This document shows positions 7,490-15,859 of a DNA stretch of 19,584 nucleotides, one piece after another. Below the pieces are notes generated by a model. That model was not told the origin of the DNA. It saw only the letters and a list, made by a program, of their open reading frames with translations, and searched no databases. This DNA comes from Deltaproteobacteria bacterium UBA5754 (GTDB taxonomy: Bacteria; Desulfobacterota; Dissulfuribacteria; Dissulfuribacterales; UBA5754), in assembly GCA_002419025.1 (NCBI GenBank), contig DIFG01000077.1:13562-33145 (forward strand), read 5' to 3'. The position numbers were made by a program, and so were the translations under genes. The stretch's first letter is position 1; the number at the start of each line of letters is the position of its first letter.

Positions 7490-8643
7490 TGAGAGGAACA
7501 GATCTGGACTTCGTCCTGAAAGAGATGCTTGGGGCGCACCCGAGGATCTCGGATCTCAACTTCACAGTAGGAAGACCCTGTCAGGTTGCAGGAGACGGCA
7601 GGCTCCATGCTGCTGGAATTGGGCTTGAAACAGGCGTCCTTACACCGTTCCAGACCGAGGAGCTCGCCCTTGCCCTGATCGACGACGACCGTCGTCTCCT
7701 CATGGATCTCCTCAGGCACGGCTCCTGTGATCTCTCCTATCACCTGCCGGACGGCCCCCGGTTCCGTGTGAACGTCTTTTCCCAGCAGGGGGCCTACAGC
7801 ATCGTCATGAGGAGGCTTTTGAGCAAGGTACCGACCCTGCAGGATCTCTCCCTCCCTGATGCGTTCCTTTCCATGTCCAAGGAAAAAAACGGCATCGTCT
7901 TTTTCACAGGCGCAACCGGAACCGGCAAGACCACATCTCTTGCCGCCATCCTCGACGAGATCAACCAAAGGGAAAACCTCCACGTTATCACCCTTGAGGA
8001 CCCCATTGAATATGTCCATGCGCACAAACAGGCGACATTCAACCAGCGTGAACTCGGAAAGGACTTCGACACCTTTGCGAGCGGCCTTCGGGCTGCCCTC
8101 CGCCAGGCCCCCCACGTGGTCCTTGTCGGCGAGATACGCGACAGGGAGACCATGGAGATCGCCCTCAACGCAGCTGAGACAGGTCACCTCGTCTTCTCCA
8201 CCCTTCACACGGTGAGCGCGGCCCATACCATAAACCGCATTCTCGGCATGTTTTCCACGGACGAGGAGCAGCAGATCAGGTTCCGTCTTGCAGATGCGAT
8301 CAGGTGGGTCGTGGGCCAGAGGCTTCTACCACGAATCGGCGGAGGGCGGGTCGCCATCTTCGAGATCATGCAGAACAATGTGCGCATCAAGGACGCGATC
8401 CTGAACGGAGAGGGCGAGGGCAAGACCTTCTATGAAATCATCGACTCGGGGACGGCCTACCAGATGCAGACCTTTGATCAGCACATCGTGCGCCTCTTTG
8501 CCGAGGGGGTGATCACCGAAGAGACGGGTATCGCTTACGCAAGCAGCAGGGCAGCGGTCCGCCAGGGGATCGACCGGATCAAGAGTTCGAAAGGGGAGAA
8601 GACCTCGGATATCGGGGAACTCAAGATCGATTGGAATGTATGA
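7489..8643 (+). CDS. Second PilT/PilU-like type IV pilus ATPase
   Basis: This is a paralogue of the preceding PilT, 384 residues from the second of two adjacent ATGs. The first ATG, at 7486, gives one extra Met; GGAGG is better spaced from 7489. Walker A GATGTGKTTS is at 141-150, the Asp box VITLEDPIEY at 166-175, Walker B VVLVGEIRD at 210-218, and the His box GHLVFSTLHT at 232-241. Two things differ from true PilT. The segment corresponding to AIRNLIRE reads NVRIKDAILNGE near 297-308, and the N-terminus has SDLNFTVGRP where PilT has SDLHI-SGSPP. PilU proteins and other PilT-dependent accessory ATPases diverge in this way, so it may modulate or assist PilT rather than act alone. It overlaps the pilT stop codon (TGATG), implying coupled translation. 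Confidence 0.88.
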   Translation: MRGTDLDFVLKEMLGAHPRISDLNFTVGRPCQVAGDGRLHAAGIGLETGVLTPFQTEELALALIDDDRRLLMDLLRHGSCDLSYHLPDGPRFRVNVFSQQGAYSIVMRRLLSKVPTLQDLSLPDAFLSMSKEKNGIVFFTGATGTGKTTSLAAILDEINQRENLHVITLEDPIEYVHAHKQATFNQRELGKDFDTFASGLRAALRQAPHVVLVGEIRDRETMEIALNAAETGHLVFSTLHTVSAAHTINRILGMFSTDEEQQIRFRLADAIRWVVGQRLLPRIGGGRVAIFEIMQNNVRIKDAILNGEGEGKTFYEIIDSGTAYQMQTFDQHIVRLFAEGVITEETGIAYASSRAAVRQGIDRIKSSKGEKTSDIGELKIDWNV

Positions 8644-8679
8644 AAGAAACCTCAAAAACTCTCCATACGGGGGTATGCC

Positions 8680-9336
8680 ATGGAGATCGTATGTGAAGGA
8701 TGCGGAAGCCGATACCGGATCGCGGATGACAAGATCCCGAGGAATCGATCGGTGACAGTGGTCTGCAAAAAGTGCAGCGAGAGGATTGTCGTCGAACCGA
8801 GGGAGGAGGAATGTCAACCGCCCGTCTGTTCATGCGCACCCTTTCCGGGCCTCGAACGCGAGATCGCAACGGAATGCTTCGCCCCGGATGCCAGTACGGC
8901 CATTCTATATTCATCGGATTTTCAGACCCTCGTCCAGATGGAAAAGGGGCTTTCAGATCTGGGCTATGAGGTGAGAATTGTTCAGGGTGGGGAAGACTTT
9001 GCGGTACGCATGCGGCACCACGCCTACGATCTCGTCCTTCTTCACCAGGCGGGCGCAGATCCGGACGGGCCGCTCAAGTCGATCCTCTCCGCCGCATCCA
9101 TCCTGCCTGCCGAGACGAGACGATCATGCCTTATGGCCCTCGTCCACGTGGGCGGAAGCCGTTACGATCATCTGAAGGCCTTTCTGCATGGCGTGGATCT
9201 CACACTTTCCACGTTCGAACTCGCAGACCTTGGGGTCATCCTTTCCGAGGCCCGCGAACGCAAATCGGCCCGTTACCGGGTCTTTAACGAGTGCCACAGA
9301 AAGGTCGAGATGAACCTCTCCGGAATTGAATCGTAG
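8680..9336 (+). CDS. Zinc-ribbon protein with a receiver-like domain lacking the phospho-acceptor Asp
   Basis: This is a 218-residue soluble protein of unknown function. Residues 1-38 are an MJ0042-type zinc ribbon (C5-x2-C8 and C29-x2-C32, with SRYRIADDKIP between). After a Cys- and Pro-rich linker, about 72-192 resemble a CheY-like fold: strand TAILYSS at 73-79, helix, strand YEVRIV, then AYDLVLLHQ at 115-123. In response regulators this last strand ends in the phosphorylated Asp; here position 122 is His. The early acidic pair is also reduced to one Asp (SSDFQ, 78-82). It therefore looks like a pseudo-receiver that cannot be phosphorylated in the usual way. It lies 36 bases after the second PilT gene, with GGGGG about 7 bases before ATG. 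By position it may be a PilT-linked regulator or scaffold. The fold call is by eye. Confidence 0.75.
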   Translation: MEIVCEGCGSRYRIADDKIPRNRSVTVVCKKCSERIVVEPREEECQPPVCSCAPFPGLEREIATECFAPDASTAILYSSDFQTLVQMEKGLSDLGYEVRIVQGGEDFAVRMRHHAYDLVLLHQAGADPDGPLKSILSAASILPAETRRSCLMALVHVGGSRYDHLKAFLHGVDLTLSTFELADLGVILSEARERKSARYRVFNECHRKVEMNLSGIES

Positions 9337-9392
9337 GACCCATCACAGTATCATGGCCGGGTGAAATCCGAGCAGCGAGGAGGGATTTTTCC

Positions 9393-11294
9393 TTGGCCAC
9401 CCAGTATGACGACCGGATCGAGGCCCTTACGCGCATCGCCGAGACCTTCGACCCCCCGCAAAGGGTCAAGGACGAGGCCTACATAAAGGATTACGAATCC
9501 GTTTACGCCTATTCCATTCGGGATCCGGAGGGATTCTGGGGTCAGATCGCAAGCGAACTCGAATGGATCGCGCCGTGGACCCGGGTCCGGGAGATCGCCC
9601 TTCCTGATCATCGCTGGTTCGTGAACGGCAAGACCAACATCACACTGAGCGCACTGGACCGTCACGCCGATTCCTGGCGGAGGAACAAGGTCGCCATCAT
9701 CTGGCTCTCCGAGTCCGGGGAGGAGCAGGTCGCCACATACGGCCAGCTCCGGGACCGGGTCAACCAGTTCGCCAACGGCCTCAAGTCCAAGGGGATCGGA
9801 AAGGGCGACCGGGTGGTGATCTACATGCCCCTCGTGATCGAGGGGGTGATCGCCATGCTTGCGTGCGCGAGGATCGGCGCCATTCACTCTGTGGTTTACG
9901 CAGGAATGGGGGCCGGTGCGCTCAGGACCCGCATCGAGGACTCCCGGGCCAAGGCGGTGATCTGCGCGGACGTGGGGTACAGGCGGGGCAAGGTCGTCCG
10001 CCTCAAGGCCGCAGTGGACGAGGCGATCAAGGATCTCGATTTCATCGAGTCGGTGATCGTTTTGAGGCGCCAGGATCCGGCCATCGAGCTGAACGAGTGG
10101 GAGGAGGACCTCTGGGAACTCCTTCGTAAATCCTCCCATCGGTGTCCAGCCGAGGTCATGGACGCCGAGGACCCCCTCTTTATCCTCTATACCTCCGGGA
10201 CAACGGGCAAGCCCAAGGGAGTTGTGCATGTCCATGGGGGTTACATGGTCGGGACGTATTATCTCACCAAGGCCTTTTTCGATGTGAAGGACCGGGACGT
10301 GTACTGGTCCACGTCGGACATCGGCTGGATCGTAGGACACTCCTACATCGTCTATGGACCTCTGTGCGCCGGGGCGACCATACTCATTCGGGAGGGCGCA
10401 CCCGATTATCCCCATCCAGGCGTGGTCTGGGAGATGGTCCAGAAGTACGGGGTCTCGGTGATGTTTACGGCACCCACGGCCATTCGAATGTTCATGCGCT
10501 TCGGCAAGGAACACGTGGAGAAATTCGATCGCTCGACCCTCAGGATACTCGCCTGCGCAGGAGAGCCCCTGAACCCCGAGGCCTGGAGATTCGCCCAGGA
10601 TGTGATACTCGAAAACCACGGGCACTGCATCGACAATTTCTGGCAAACCGAAGTGGCCTCTCCCATCCTCGGGACCATGCCCGCCATGGAAAACAGGCCC
10701 GGACGTGTGGGCAAGCCCCTTCCCGGGGTCGTGGCCGATGTGGTGGACGAATCGGGTCGCCCGGTCCCGGCAGGCTCCGGCGGCAGACTCGTCCTCCGGC
10801 AGCCACTTCCTTACATGATGCGGACCATTTACGGGGATCCGGAGCGTTACGCCGATGTCTGGGGCACGGTTTCGGGCTGTTATCTCACTGGAGACATCGC
10901 TGTCTGTGACGAGGACGGCTATTTCTCGGTTCTGGGCCGTTCCGACGACGTCTTGAACGTGGCCGGCCACAGGATCGGGACGGCGGACGTGGAAAACGCA
11001 CTCGTAAGCCACCCAGCGGTCGCCGAGGCCGCTGCCATCGGCCTTCCGGACGAGGTCAAGGGGGAGATCATCCAGGTCTATGTGGTCCTCAGGGAGGGAA
11101 AGATCCCATCGGACGGTCTGAGAAAGACCATCATCCAGCACGTCCGCCATGAACTCGGCCCTATAGCCACCCCAAGCGGGGTGGAGTTTGTGGGCAAACT
11201 CCCCAAGACCCGTTCAGGGAAGATCATGCGCAGGCTTCTCAGGGCCGAGGCCCTGGGCATGGAGGCAGGCGACATCTCCACACTGGATGATTGA
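9393..11294 (+). CDS. acs: Acetate-CoA ligase (acetyl-CoA synthetase, AMP-forming)
   Basis: It activates acetate through acetyl-AMP to acetyl-CoA in the cytoplasm. Of its 633 residues, the key parts are: an N-terminal Acs segment (FWGQIASELEWIAPW, then WFVNGKTNITLSALDRH at 75-91), the P-loop YTSGTTGKPKG at 266-276, the GEPLNPEAW segment at 390-398, NFWQTE at 415-420, GRSDDVLNVAGHRIG, and K610 in the C-terminal SGKIMRR motif. K610 is the lysine that catalyses adenylation and is acetylated in Acs regulation. W417 matches the tryptophan that limits the acyl pocket to acetate, so acetate is favoured over longer acids. The start is TTG, backed by GGAGGG 8 bases upstream; no good ATG replaces it. 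It lies 56 bases after the zinc-ribbon gene and 15 before galU. Some motifs deviate from enterobacterial Acs (WSTSDIGW for WCTADVGW), so propionate use is not excluded. Confidence 0.9.
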   Translation: MATQYDDRIEALTRIAETFDPPQRVKDEAYIKDYESVYAYSIRDPEGFWGQIASELEWIAPWTRVREIALPDHRWFVNGKTNITLSALDRHADSWRRNKVAIIWLSESGEEQVATYGQLRDRVNQFANGLKSKGIGKGDRVVIYMPLVIEGVIAMLACARIGAIHSVVYAGMGAGALRTRIEDSRAKAVICADVGYRRGKVVRLKAAVDEAIKDLDFIESVIVLRRQDPAIELNEWEEDLWELLRKSSHRCPAEVMDAEDPLFILYTSGTTGKPKGVVHVHGGYMVGTYYLTKAFFDVKDRDVYWSTSDIGWIVGHSYIVYGPLCAGATILIREGAPDYPHPGVVWEMVQKYGVSVMFTAPTAIRMFMRFGKEHVEKFDRSTLRILACAGEPLNPEAWRFAQDVILENHGHCIDNFWQTEVASPILGTMPAMENRPGRVGKPLPGVVADVVDESGRPVPAGSGGRLVLRQPLPYMMRTIYGDPERYADVWGTVSGCYLTGDIAVCDEDGYFSVLGRSDDVLNVAGHRIGTADVENALVSHPAVAEAAAIGLPDEVKGEIIQVYVVLREGKIPSDGLRKTIIQHVRHELGPIATPSGVEFVGKLPKTRSGKIMRRLLRAEALGMEAGDISTLDD

Positions 11295-11309
11295 GGGAGG
11301 AGGACACCC

Positions 11310-12182
11310 ATGAAGGTCAAGAAGGCGGTCATACCAGTCGCTGGTCTCGGGACCCGGTTTCTCCCGGCGACCAAGGCGATTCCCAAAGAGATGCTCACCA
11401 TCGTGGACCGGCCGACGATCCAGTACATCGTAGAGGAAGTCGTGGCCTCAGGGGTGAAGGAGGTCGTTCTTGTCACGGCGTCGGGCAAATCGGCCATCGA
11501 GAACCATTTCGACTACTCATTCGAGCTCGAGACCTTTCTCGCCCAGAAGGGAAAGATCGATCTCCTGCGGGAGGTCAGAAACATCTCGCGGCTCATAGAC
11601 GTGGTCTCTGTCCGGCAGAAGGAGCCCCTTGGCCTCGGTCATGCGGTCCTTGTCTCAGAAAGCGTCGTTGGCGACAACCCCTTTGTCGTGGTCCTCGGGG
11701 ATGACCTTGTCGTCTCAGAGGTCCCGTGTGTCTTCCAGATGCTCAAGGTCTTCGAGGAATATGAGGAGTCTGTTGTGGCCGTTCAGAGGGTCCCCCAGGA
11801 AGAGGCGCACCAATACGGCATCGTCGAGGGCGAGGAGGTGGCTCCTGGGATCTGGAAGGTGACACGGCTTGTGGAAAAGCCCGTCCGGGGGGCCACGAGT
11901 TCCAATCTCGCCATCATCGGAAGATATATACTGAGACCCGAGATCTATTCCTCCCTCCACCGGACCCTTCCTGGAGTGGGGGGTGAGATCCAGCTCACTG
12001 ACGCACTGGATATCCTCAGACGGGATCGGGGGCTATACGCATACGAGTTTCAAGGGAGCCGTTACGACGCAGGAGACAAGTTCGGTTATCTTCAGGCCAC
12101 TGTGAACTTCGCCATGGAGCACCAGGAACTCGGGGGAAGGTTCCGGGAGTATCTCCGGGAGATCGTCAGGAAATTCGATTGA
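11310..12182 (+). CDS. galU: UTP-glucose-1-phosphate uridylyltransferase
   Basis: GalU makes UDP-glucose from UTP and glucose-1-phosphate, feeding LPS, capsule and glycan synthesis. The nucleotide-binding signature AGLGTRFLPATKAIPKEM is at residues 11-28. Downstream are the family segments QYIVEEVVASGVKEVVLVT, VRQKEPLGLGHAVL, VVLGDDLV and the acceptor-side LVEKP and GEIQLTDAL. At 290 residues it has the usual bacterial GalU length and looks intact. GGGAGGAGG just before the ATG is a near-ideal SD site. It lies 15 bases after acs, and its stop overlaps the first possible priA start, so it is probably cotranscribed with both. There is no metabolic link to its neighbours beyond sharing the run. 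Confidence 0.95.
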   Translation: MKVKKAVIPVAGLGTRFLPATKAIPKEMLTIVDRPTIQYIVEEVVASGVKEVVLVTASGKSAIENHFDYSFELETFLAQKGKIDLLREVRNISRLIDVVSVRQKEPLGLGHAVLVSESVVGDNPFVVVLGDDLVVSEVPCVFQMLKVFEEYEESVVAVQRVPQEEAHQYGIVEGEEVAPGIWKVTRLVEKPVRGATSSNLAIIGRYILRPEIYSSLHRTLPGVGGEIQLTDALDILRRDRGLYAYEFQGSRYDAGDKFGYLQATVNFAMEHQELGGRFREYLREIVRKFD

Positions 12183-12208
12183 GGGCGTCTTTCGGAAAAA
12201 GGTCTTCC

Positions 12209-14344
12209 ATGCCTTTCAGAGAGGCCGTTTCCGCCCCGGAATGCGGGGATTTCCTCGTCGATATCCTCTTGCCCATCCATGCCCCCCATCCATTTACGTA
12301 CCGGCTTGCTGTGGGGTCCACTCTCCCGCCCAGAGGGGCGCGGGTCCTCGTCTCCGTCGGTTCCCGGGAGATGGTCGGGGTCTTCTGGGGTCCTGCCCGG
12401 ATGCCCTTTGTGGATGCGGACCGGATCAAGGAGGTGGGCCTTCTCCTGGACGAAGAGCCGCTCTTTCCCGATTCCCTCCTCGTACTTCTGGAAAGGGCCT
12501 CGGCGTATTATCTCCATCCCCTTGGCATGGTCCTTGCCGAGGCCCTTCCTCCAGGGCTCCTTTCTCCCAAAGGGAGCAGGATCGAGAAGATTCGTAAGGC
12601 GCGCAGGAAAAGGCCTGCCTCGATCGATCTGCCCGCCTGGCCATCCGTGCGGCCTGAGAGATTCACGGACGAACAGGAGGCGGCCCTTTTGCGGATTCTG
12701 CCCGCGGTGGATGAGGGAGGTTTTCGGACCTTCCTCATCTTTGGGGTCACGGGAAGCGGCAAGACCGAGATCTATCTCGAGGCCGCACGACGATCTCTCG
12801 AGCGGGGCAAGGACGTCCTCTTTCTCGTCCCCGAGATCTCCATGACCACCCAGGCCGCCGGTCACTTCCGCGCCCGTTTTGGAGAAGATGTGATCGTGCT
12901 TCACAGCAGTCTTACAGAGTCCCAGCGCATCGAGGAATGGCAACGGGTCCGGACGAGGACCGGCCGGGTGGTTGTGGGGACCCGCTCCGCTGTTTTTGCG
13001 CCTGTCTCCGATCTCGGTCTCGTGGTGGTGGACGAGGAGCATGACCCTTCGTATAAGCAGGAAAGCGGTTTTCGTTACAACGGGCGGGATCTGGCCATCC
13101 TCCGCGCGCAGATCGCCTCAGCTCCCGTGATCCTGGGCTCTGCCACCCCAGCGCTATCCAGTTATCAAAGCGCCCTGTCGGGAAGATACGAACTCATCCG
13201 CCTTACGAAACGTGTGGAGGAACGCCCCCTACCGGAGGTCTCAGTCGTGGACCTGCGGAGGAAAGTGGGCGTCCAGAGGCGTCCCCGGCAAGGGGAGGGG
13301 CTTCCCCGCTGGATGACGCTTCCCCTTTTCCATGCCATGGAGGAGACCCTCGGCCGCAAGGAACAGGTCCTTCTTTTTCTCAACCGAAGGGGATTTGCCA
13401 CATTCGTTTTCTGCCCGGATTGCGGACACGTGTTCCGGTGCCCCCACTGCGAGGTCACCCTCACCTGGCATCGCGGAAAGGACTTTGGAGACAGGCAGGA
13501 AGAAGGGGGTGGGACGCTCCGGTGTCATTACTGCGGGCAGGTTCGGCCGGCCCTTCCCGTGTGCCCGGCCTGTGGAGGGCATGCGGTCCGGGCCACGGGC
13601 TATGGGACTGAGCGGGTTGCAGAGGACGTCCGGGCCCTTTTCCCCGACGTCCGTGTGGAGAGGCTCGACCGGGACACGGTTCAGGGCAGAAGAAAAAGGA
13701 TGGAGGGCATTGTCCATGCCTTTCACGAAGGGGCGGTGCATGTCCTTGTGGGTACCCAGATGGTCACGAAGGGGCACGACTTCCCCGGTCTTACCCTCGT
13801 AGGCATTCTCTCCGCGGATCTTTCCCTGAACATACCCGAGTACACCGCTGGGGAGCGTACCTTTCAACTCCTCTCTCAGGTCGCCGGACGAGCGGGCCGG
13901 GCCGGGCTTCCGGGGAGGGTGATCATCCAGACCTGGAACCCCGGACATTACGCCGTGGAGTGTGCGACCCGGCATGACTACGCGGCCTTTTTCGAGCAGG
14001 AGGCCGCCCTCCGTAAGAACCATCTCTACCCCCCGTTCGCGAGCATGGTGAACATTCGGCTCACCGGTGCGAAAAAAGATATGGTAGAGAAGGCGGCCGT
14101 TGCGATCGCACAGGAAGGCCGGCGTTTTGCATCCATGCCATCTCTTTCGGAGCCTGTGGAGATCCTCGGGCCTTCTCCGGCCCCGCACGCGCGGCTCAAG
14201 GGAATCCATCGGCACCAGATCCTTTTCAGGTCCCGCTCCCGCGCCGCCCTGCGGGCCGTGATCCTGCCCCTTACCTCGTCCTGGTCCCGTTCCTTTCCTG
14301 GGGTCCGCGTGGAGGTGGACGTGGACCCGGTTCAGCTTCTGTAG
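12209..14344 (+). CDS. priA: Primosomal protein N' (PriA replication restart helicase)
   Basis: PriA reloads the replisome at stalled or repaired forks. I chose the ATG at 12209 (711 residues), which has AAAAGG about 7 bases upstream. A TTG at 12179 would add ten residues and overlap galU, and cannot be excluded. Counting from 12209, the N-terminal 3'-end-binding domain covers about 10-115 (VDILLPIHAPHPFTYRL). The helicase core has Walker A GVTGSGKTEIYLE at 179-191, DEEH at 275-278 and GSATPALSS at 310-318. Eight zinc cysteines are present (C402, C405, C411, C414, C439, C442, C452, C455). The later motifs GTQMVTKGHDFPGLTLVG and QVAGRAGRAG are intact. Between the second and third cysteine pairs a polar stretch (KDFGDRQEEGGG, about 424-435) is longer than usual. 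Confidence 0.95.
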   Translation: MPFREAVSAPECGDFLVDILLPIHAPHPFTYRLAVGSTLPPRGARVLVSVGSREMVGVFWGPARMPFVDADRIKEVGLLLDEEPLFPDSLLVLLERASAYYLHPLGMVLAEALPPGLLSPKGSRIEKIRKARRKRPASIDLPAWPSVRPERFTDEQEAALLRILPAVDEGGFRTFLIFGVTGSGKTEIYLEAARRSLERGKDVLFLVPEISMTTQAAGHFRARFGEDVIVLHSSLTESQRIEEWQRVRTRTGRVVVGTRSAVFAPVSDLGLVVVDEEHDPSYKQESGFRYNGRDLAILRAQIASAPVILGSATPALSSYQSALSGRYELIRLTKRVEERPLPEVSVVDLRRKVGVQRRPRQGEGLPRWMTLPLFHAMEETLGRKEQVLLFLNRRGFATFVFCPDCGHVFRCPHCEVTLTWHRGKDFGDRQEEGGGTLRCHYCGQVRPALPVCPACGGHAVRATGYGTERVAEDVRALFPDVRVERLDRDTVQGRRKRMEGIVHAFHEGAVHVLVGTQMVTKGHDFPGLTLVGILSADLSLNIPEYTAGERTFQLLSQVAGRAGRAGLPGRVIIQTWNPGHYAVECATRHDYAAFFEQEAALRKNHLYPPFASMVNIRLTGAKKDMVEKAAVAIAQEGRRFASMPSLSEPVEILGPSPAPHARLKGIHRHQILFRSRSRAALRAVILPLTSSWSRSFPGVRVEVDVDPVQLL

Positions 14345-14355
14345 GGACGGACGCC

Positions 14356-15756
14356 ATGAATCGGCATCCGCTCCTCAGAAGGGTCGCCAGGATCATGCTC
14401 GATCAAGACCCCGAGGATCGTCTCGACCTTTTTGCCCTTTGCCCCCAAATAAAGAGTTTTTTTCGGGAAAGGAGGCTTCACGGTGCGGTCCGTACGGCCG
14501 GAGACGTGGTCTTTGCCTTTGTCATCTTCTCGGGGCTCTTTGGGCCACAGACACCGGACCGGAACGTGGCGATCTTTCTTTCCTGGGGGATATGGTGGCC
14601 TACGGTCGTTCTCGGCTGGTTTCTGTTCGGGCGCATGTGGTGCGGTTTCTGCCCGTTTCCCGGTGTGGGGCGCGTCCTCCAGAAAGTCGGACTCAATCTT
14701 GAAAGACCCATTCCTCGGGTCCTGCAAAAATACGGAGTGTACTGGTCGGTGGCCCTTTTCGTCCTCATCATCTGGGTGGAAGAGACGACCGGAATGAAGG
14801 AGTCACCACGGGAAACGGCCTTTCTCATCCTTTTCATCATGTTGGGTGCTGCCGTATGCGCGGTTTTGTACCCCAAACAGGCCTGGTGCCGATATCTCTG
14901 CCCCATGGGACGGATCATAGGGGTCGGAGCCACCATGTCTTTCACAGAGTTTCGGCCGGATCACGACAAGTGCCGGTCATGCAGCACGTTTGCATGCAAA
15001 CGGGGAAGTGGGGCGGAAAATGGATGTCCGGTCTATCTCGGCGCCTTCAACGTGCGGAACAATCTCGATTGTCTCGTCTGCGGCCATTGTCTAAAGCTCT
15101 GCGACCGCGACTCCCCAATGCTCAATCTTAGAAGCCCTTTTTCAGAACTTGTCCTGAACAAGGGACGATTCATCACGTGTTCCTTTATCATCCCTTTTCT
15201 CATGGGCTCCCAGATTGCGCGCTTTGTCAAGGAAGGACTCCTCCATCCCTGGTTCCATCACGACAATCCCCTCTATATGGAGATGCTGGCCTTCTCCCTT
15301 CTGCTGGTCTGGGGATTTTTTCTCGTTTACGGGGCCGTCAGATTGGGAGCCGTCCTCTTCGGCGTGACCGAGGACGAGAGTTTTGGCAGGTTTTCCCCCA
15401 TGATCCCCATCTTTGTTCCTTTGTCCTTTGCGGGTGAACTCGCCATCAGGCTCAATTACGCCCTTACCCATGCCCAGGATTTCTTCCCGACCCTCGGCAG
15501 GCAATTCGGTCTCGGGCTTGCCGGATGGACCTTTTCCCTTTCTCCGTGGATCCTTCCGGTCCTCGACGTGGCGGTCCTTACGAGTAGCGCCCTTGCCGGA
15601 GGCCATATCCTGTCCCGGTTCATCCACGGAGATTTCGAGGGGATGGTGACCAGAAAGAGACACCTGGCCGTCCTGGGGGTCATCTGGGGTTTTGTCTTCC
15701 TCTATCTCGGCTTGTTGGTGCCCTACGTCTCTTACGGGTTGAGCCCCGGCCCATGA
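14356..15756 (+). CDS. Polytopic membrane protein with NapH/CcoG-like Fe-S cluster motifs, function unknown
   Basis: This 466-residue inner-membrane protein combines about eight hydrophobic segments with four cysteine groups. WCGFCPF at 95-101 and WCRYLCPMG at 177-185 are the paired membrane-anchored CP motifs of the Fer4_5 type seen in NapH, NosR and CcoG/RdxA. C206, C209, C214 and C224 form an unusual set. C239-x2-C242-x2-C245-x3-C249 is a ferredoxin-type [4Fe-4S] site. Histidines in the C-terminal membrane half (H301-H302, H372, H417, H424) could matter for haem or metal, but no specific motif is clear. It likely passes electrons between the quinone pool or cytoplasm and a partner; the partner is not encoded here. 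It begins 11 bases after priA with only a weak GGACGG site. Its stop overlaps the left end of a repeat remnant. Confidence 0.7.
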   Translation: MNRHPLLRRVARIMLDQDPEDRLDLFALCPQIKSFFRERRLHGAVRTAGDVVFAFVIFSGLFGPQTPDRNVAIFLSWGIWWPTVVLGWFLFGRMWCGFCPFPGVGRVLQKVGLNLERPIPRVLQKYGVYWSVALFVLIIWVEETTGMKESPRETAFLILFIMLGAAVCAVLYPKQAWCRYLCPMGRIIGVGATMSFTEFRPDHDKCRSCSTFACKRGSGAENGCPVYLGAFNVRNNLDCLVCGHCLKLCDRDSPMLNLRSPFSELVLNKGRFITCSFIIPFLMGSQIARFVKEGLLHPWFHHDNPLYMEMLAFSLLLVWGFFLVYGAVRLGAVLFGVTEDESFGRFSPMIPIFVPLSFAGELAIRLNYALTHAQDFFPTLGRQFGLGLAGWTFSLSPWILPVLDVAVLTSSALAGGHILSRFIHGDFEGMVTRKRHLAVLGVIWGFVFLYLGLLVPYVSYGLSPGP

Positions 15757-15846
15757 TCCCGTTTACCCAGCGGGGGAGGGATGGGGAGAGGGTGATTTCG
15801 TGCCTTGCATCTCGGATTTTTGAACGGGATCAGATTTCGAGGTTTT
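15755..15846. repeat. Degenerate copy of the extragenic palindrome between convergent genes
   Basis: Bases 15796-15846 align with 6259-6310, the right arm and flank of the complete palindrome, over about 51 bases with one gap and only a few mismatches. They share GCCTTGCATCTCGG, a TTTTTGA core, CGGGATCAGATTT and GAGGTTTT. The outer ends still pair: GATCCCGTT at 15755-15763 and AACGGGATC at 15823-15831. The interior left arm is replaced by a purine-rich stretch. The element starts inside the TGA stop of the Fe-S membrane gene and ends just before the end of the pseudouridine synthase gene, so it may also help end both transcripts. Confidence 0.75.
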
Positions 15847-15859
15847 CAGCGGCATCGGT

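Noticed and set aside
9351..11150. Open frame of 599 codons on the minus strand opposite acs
   Set aside because: It mirrors a clear acetyl-CoA synthetase on the plus strand; its translation is low-complexity (His, Asp, Pro, Gly-rich) with no family motif. Long antisense frames are expected in GC-rich DNA.
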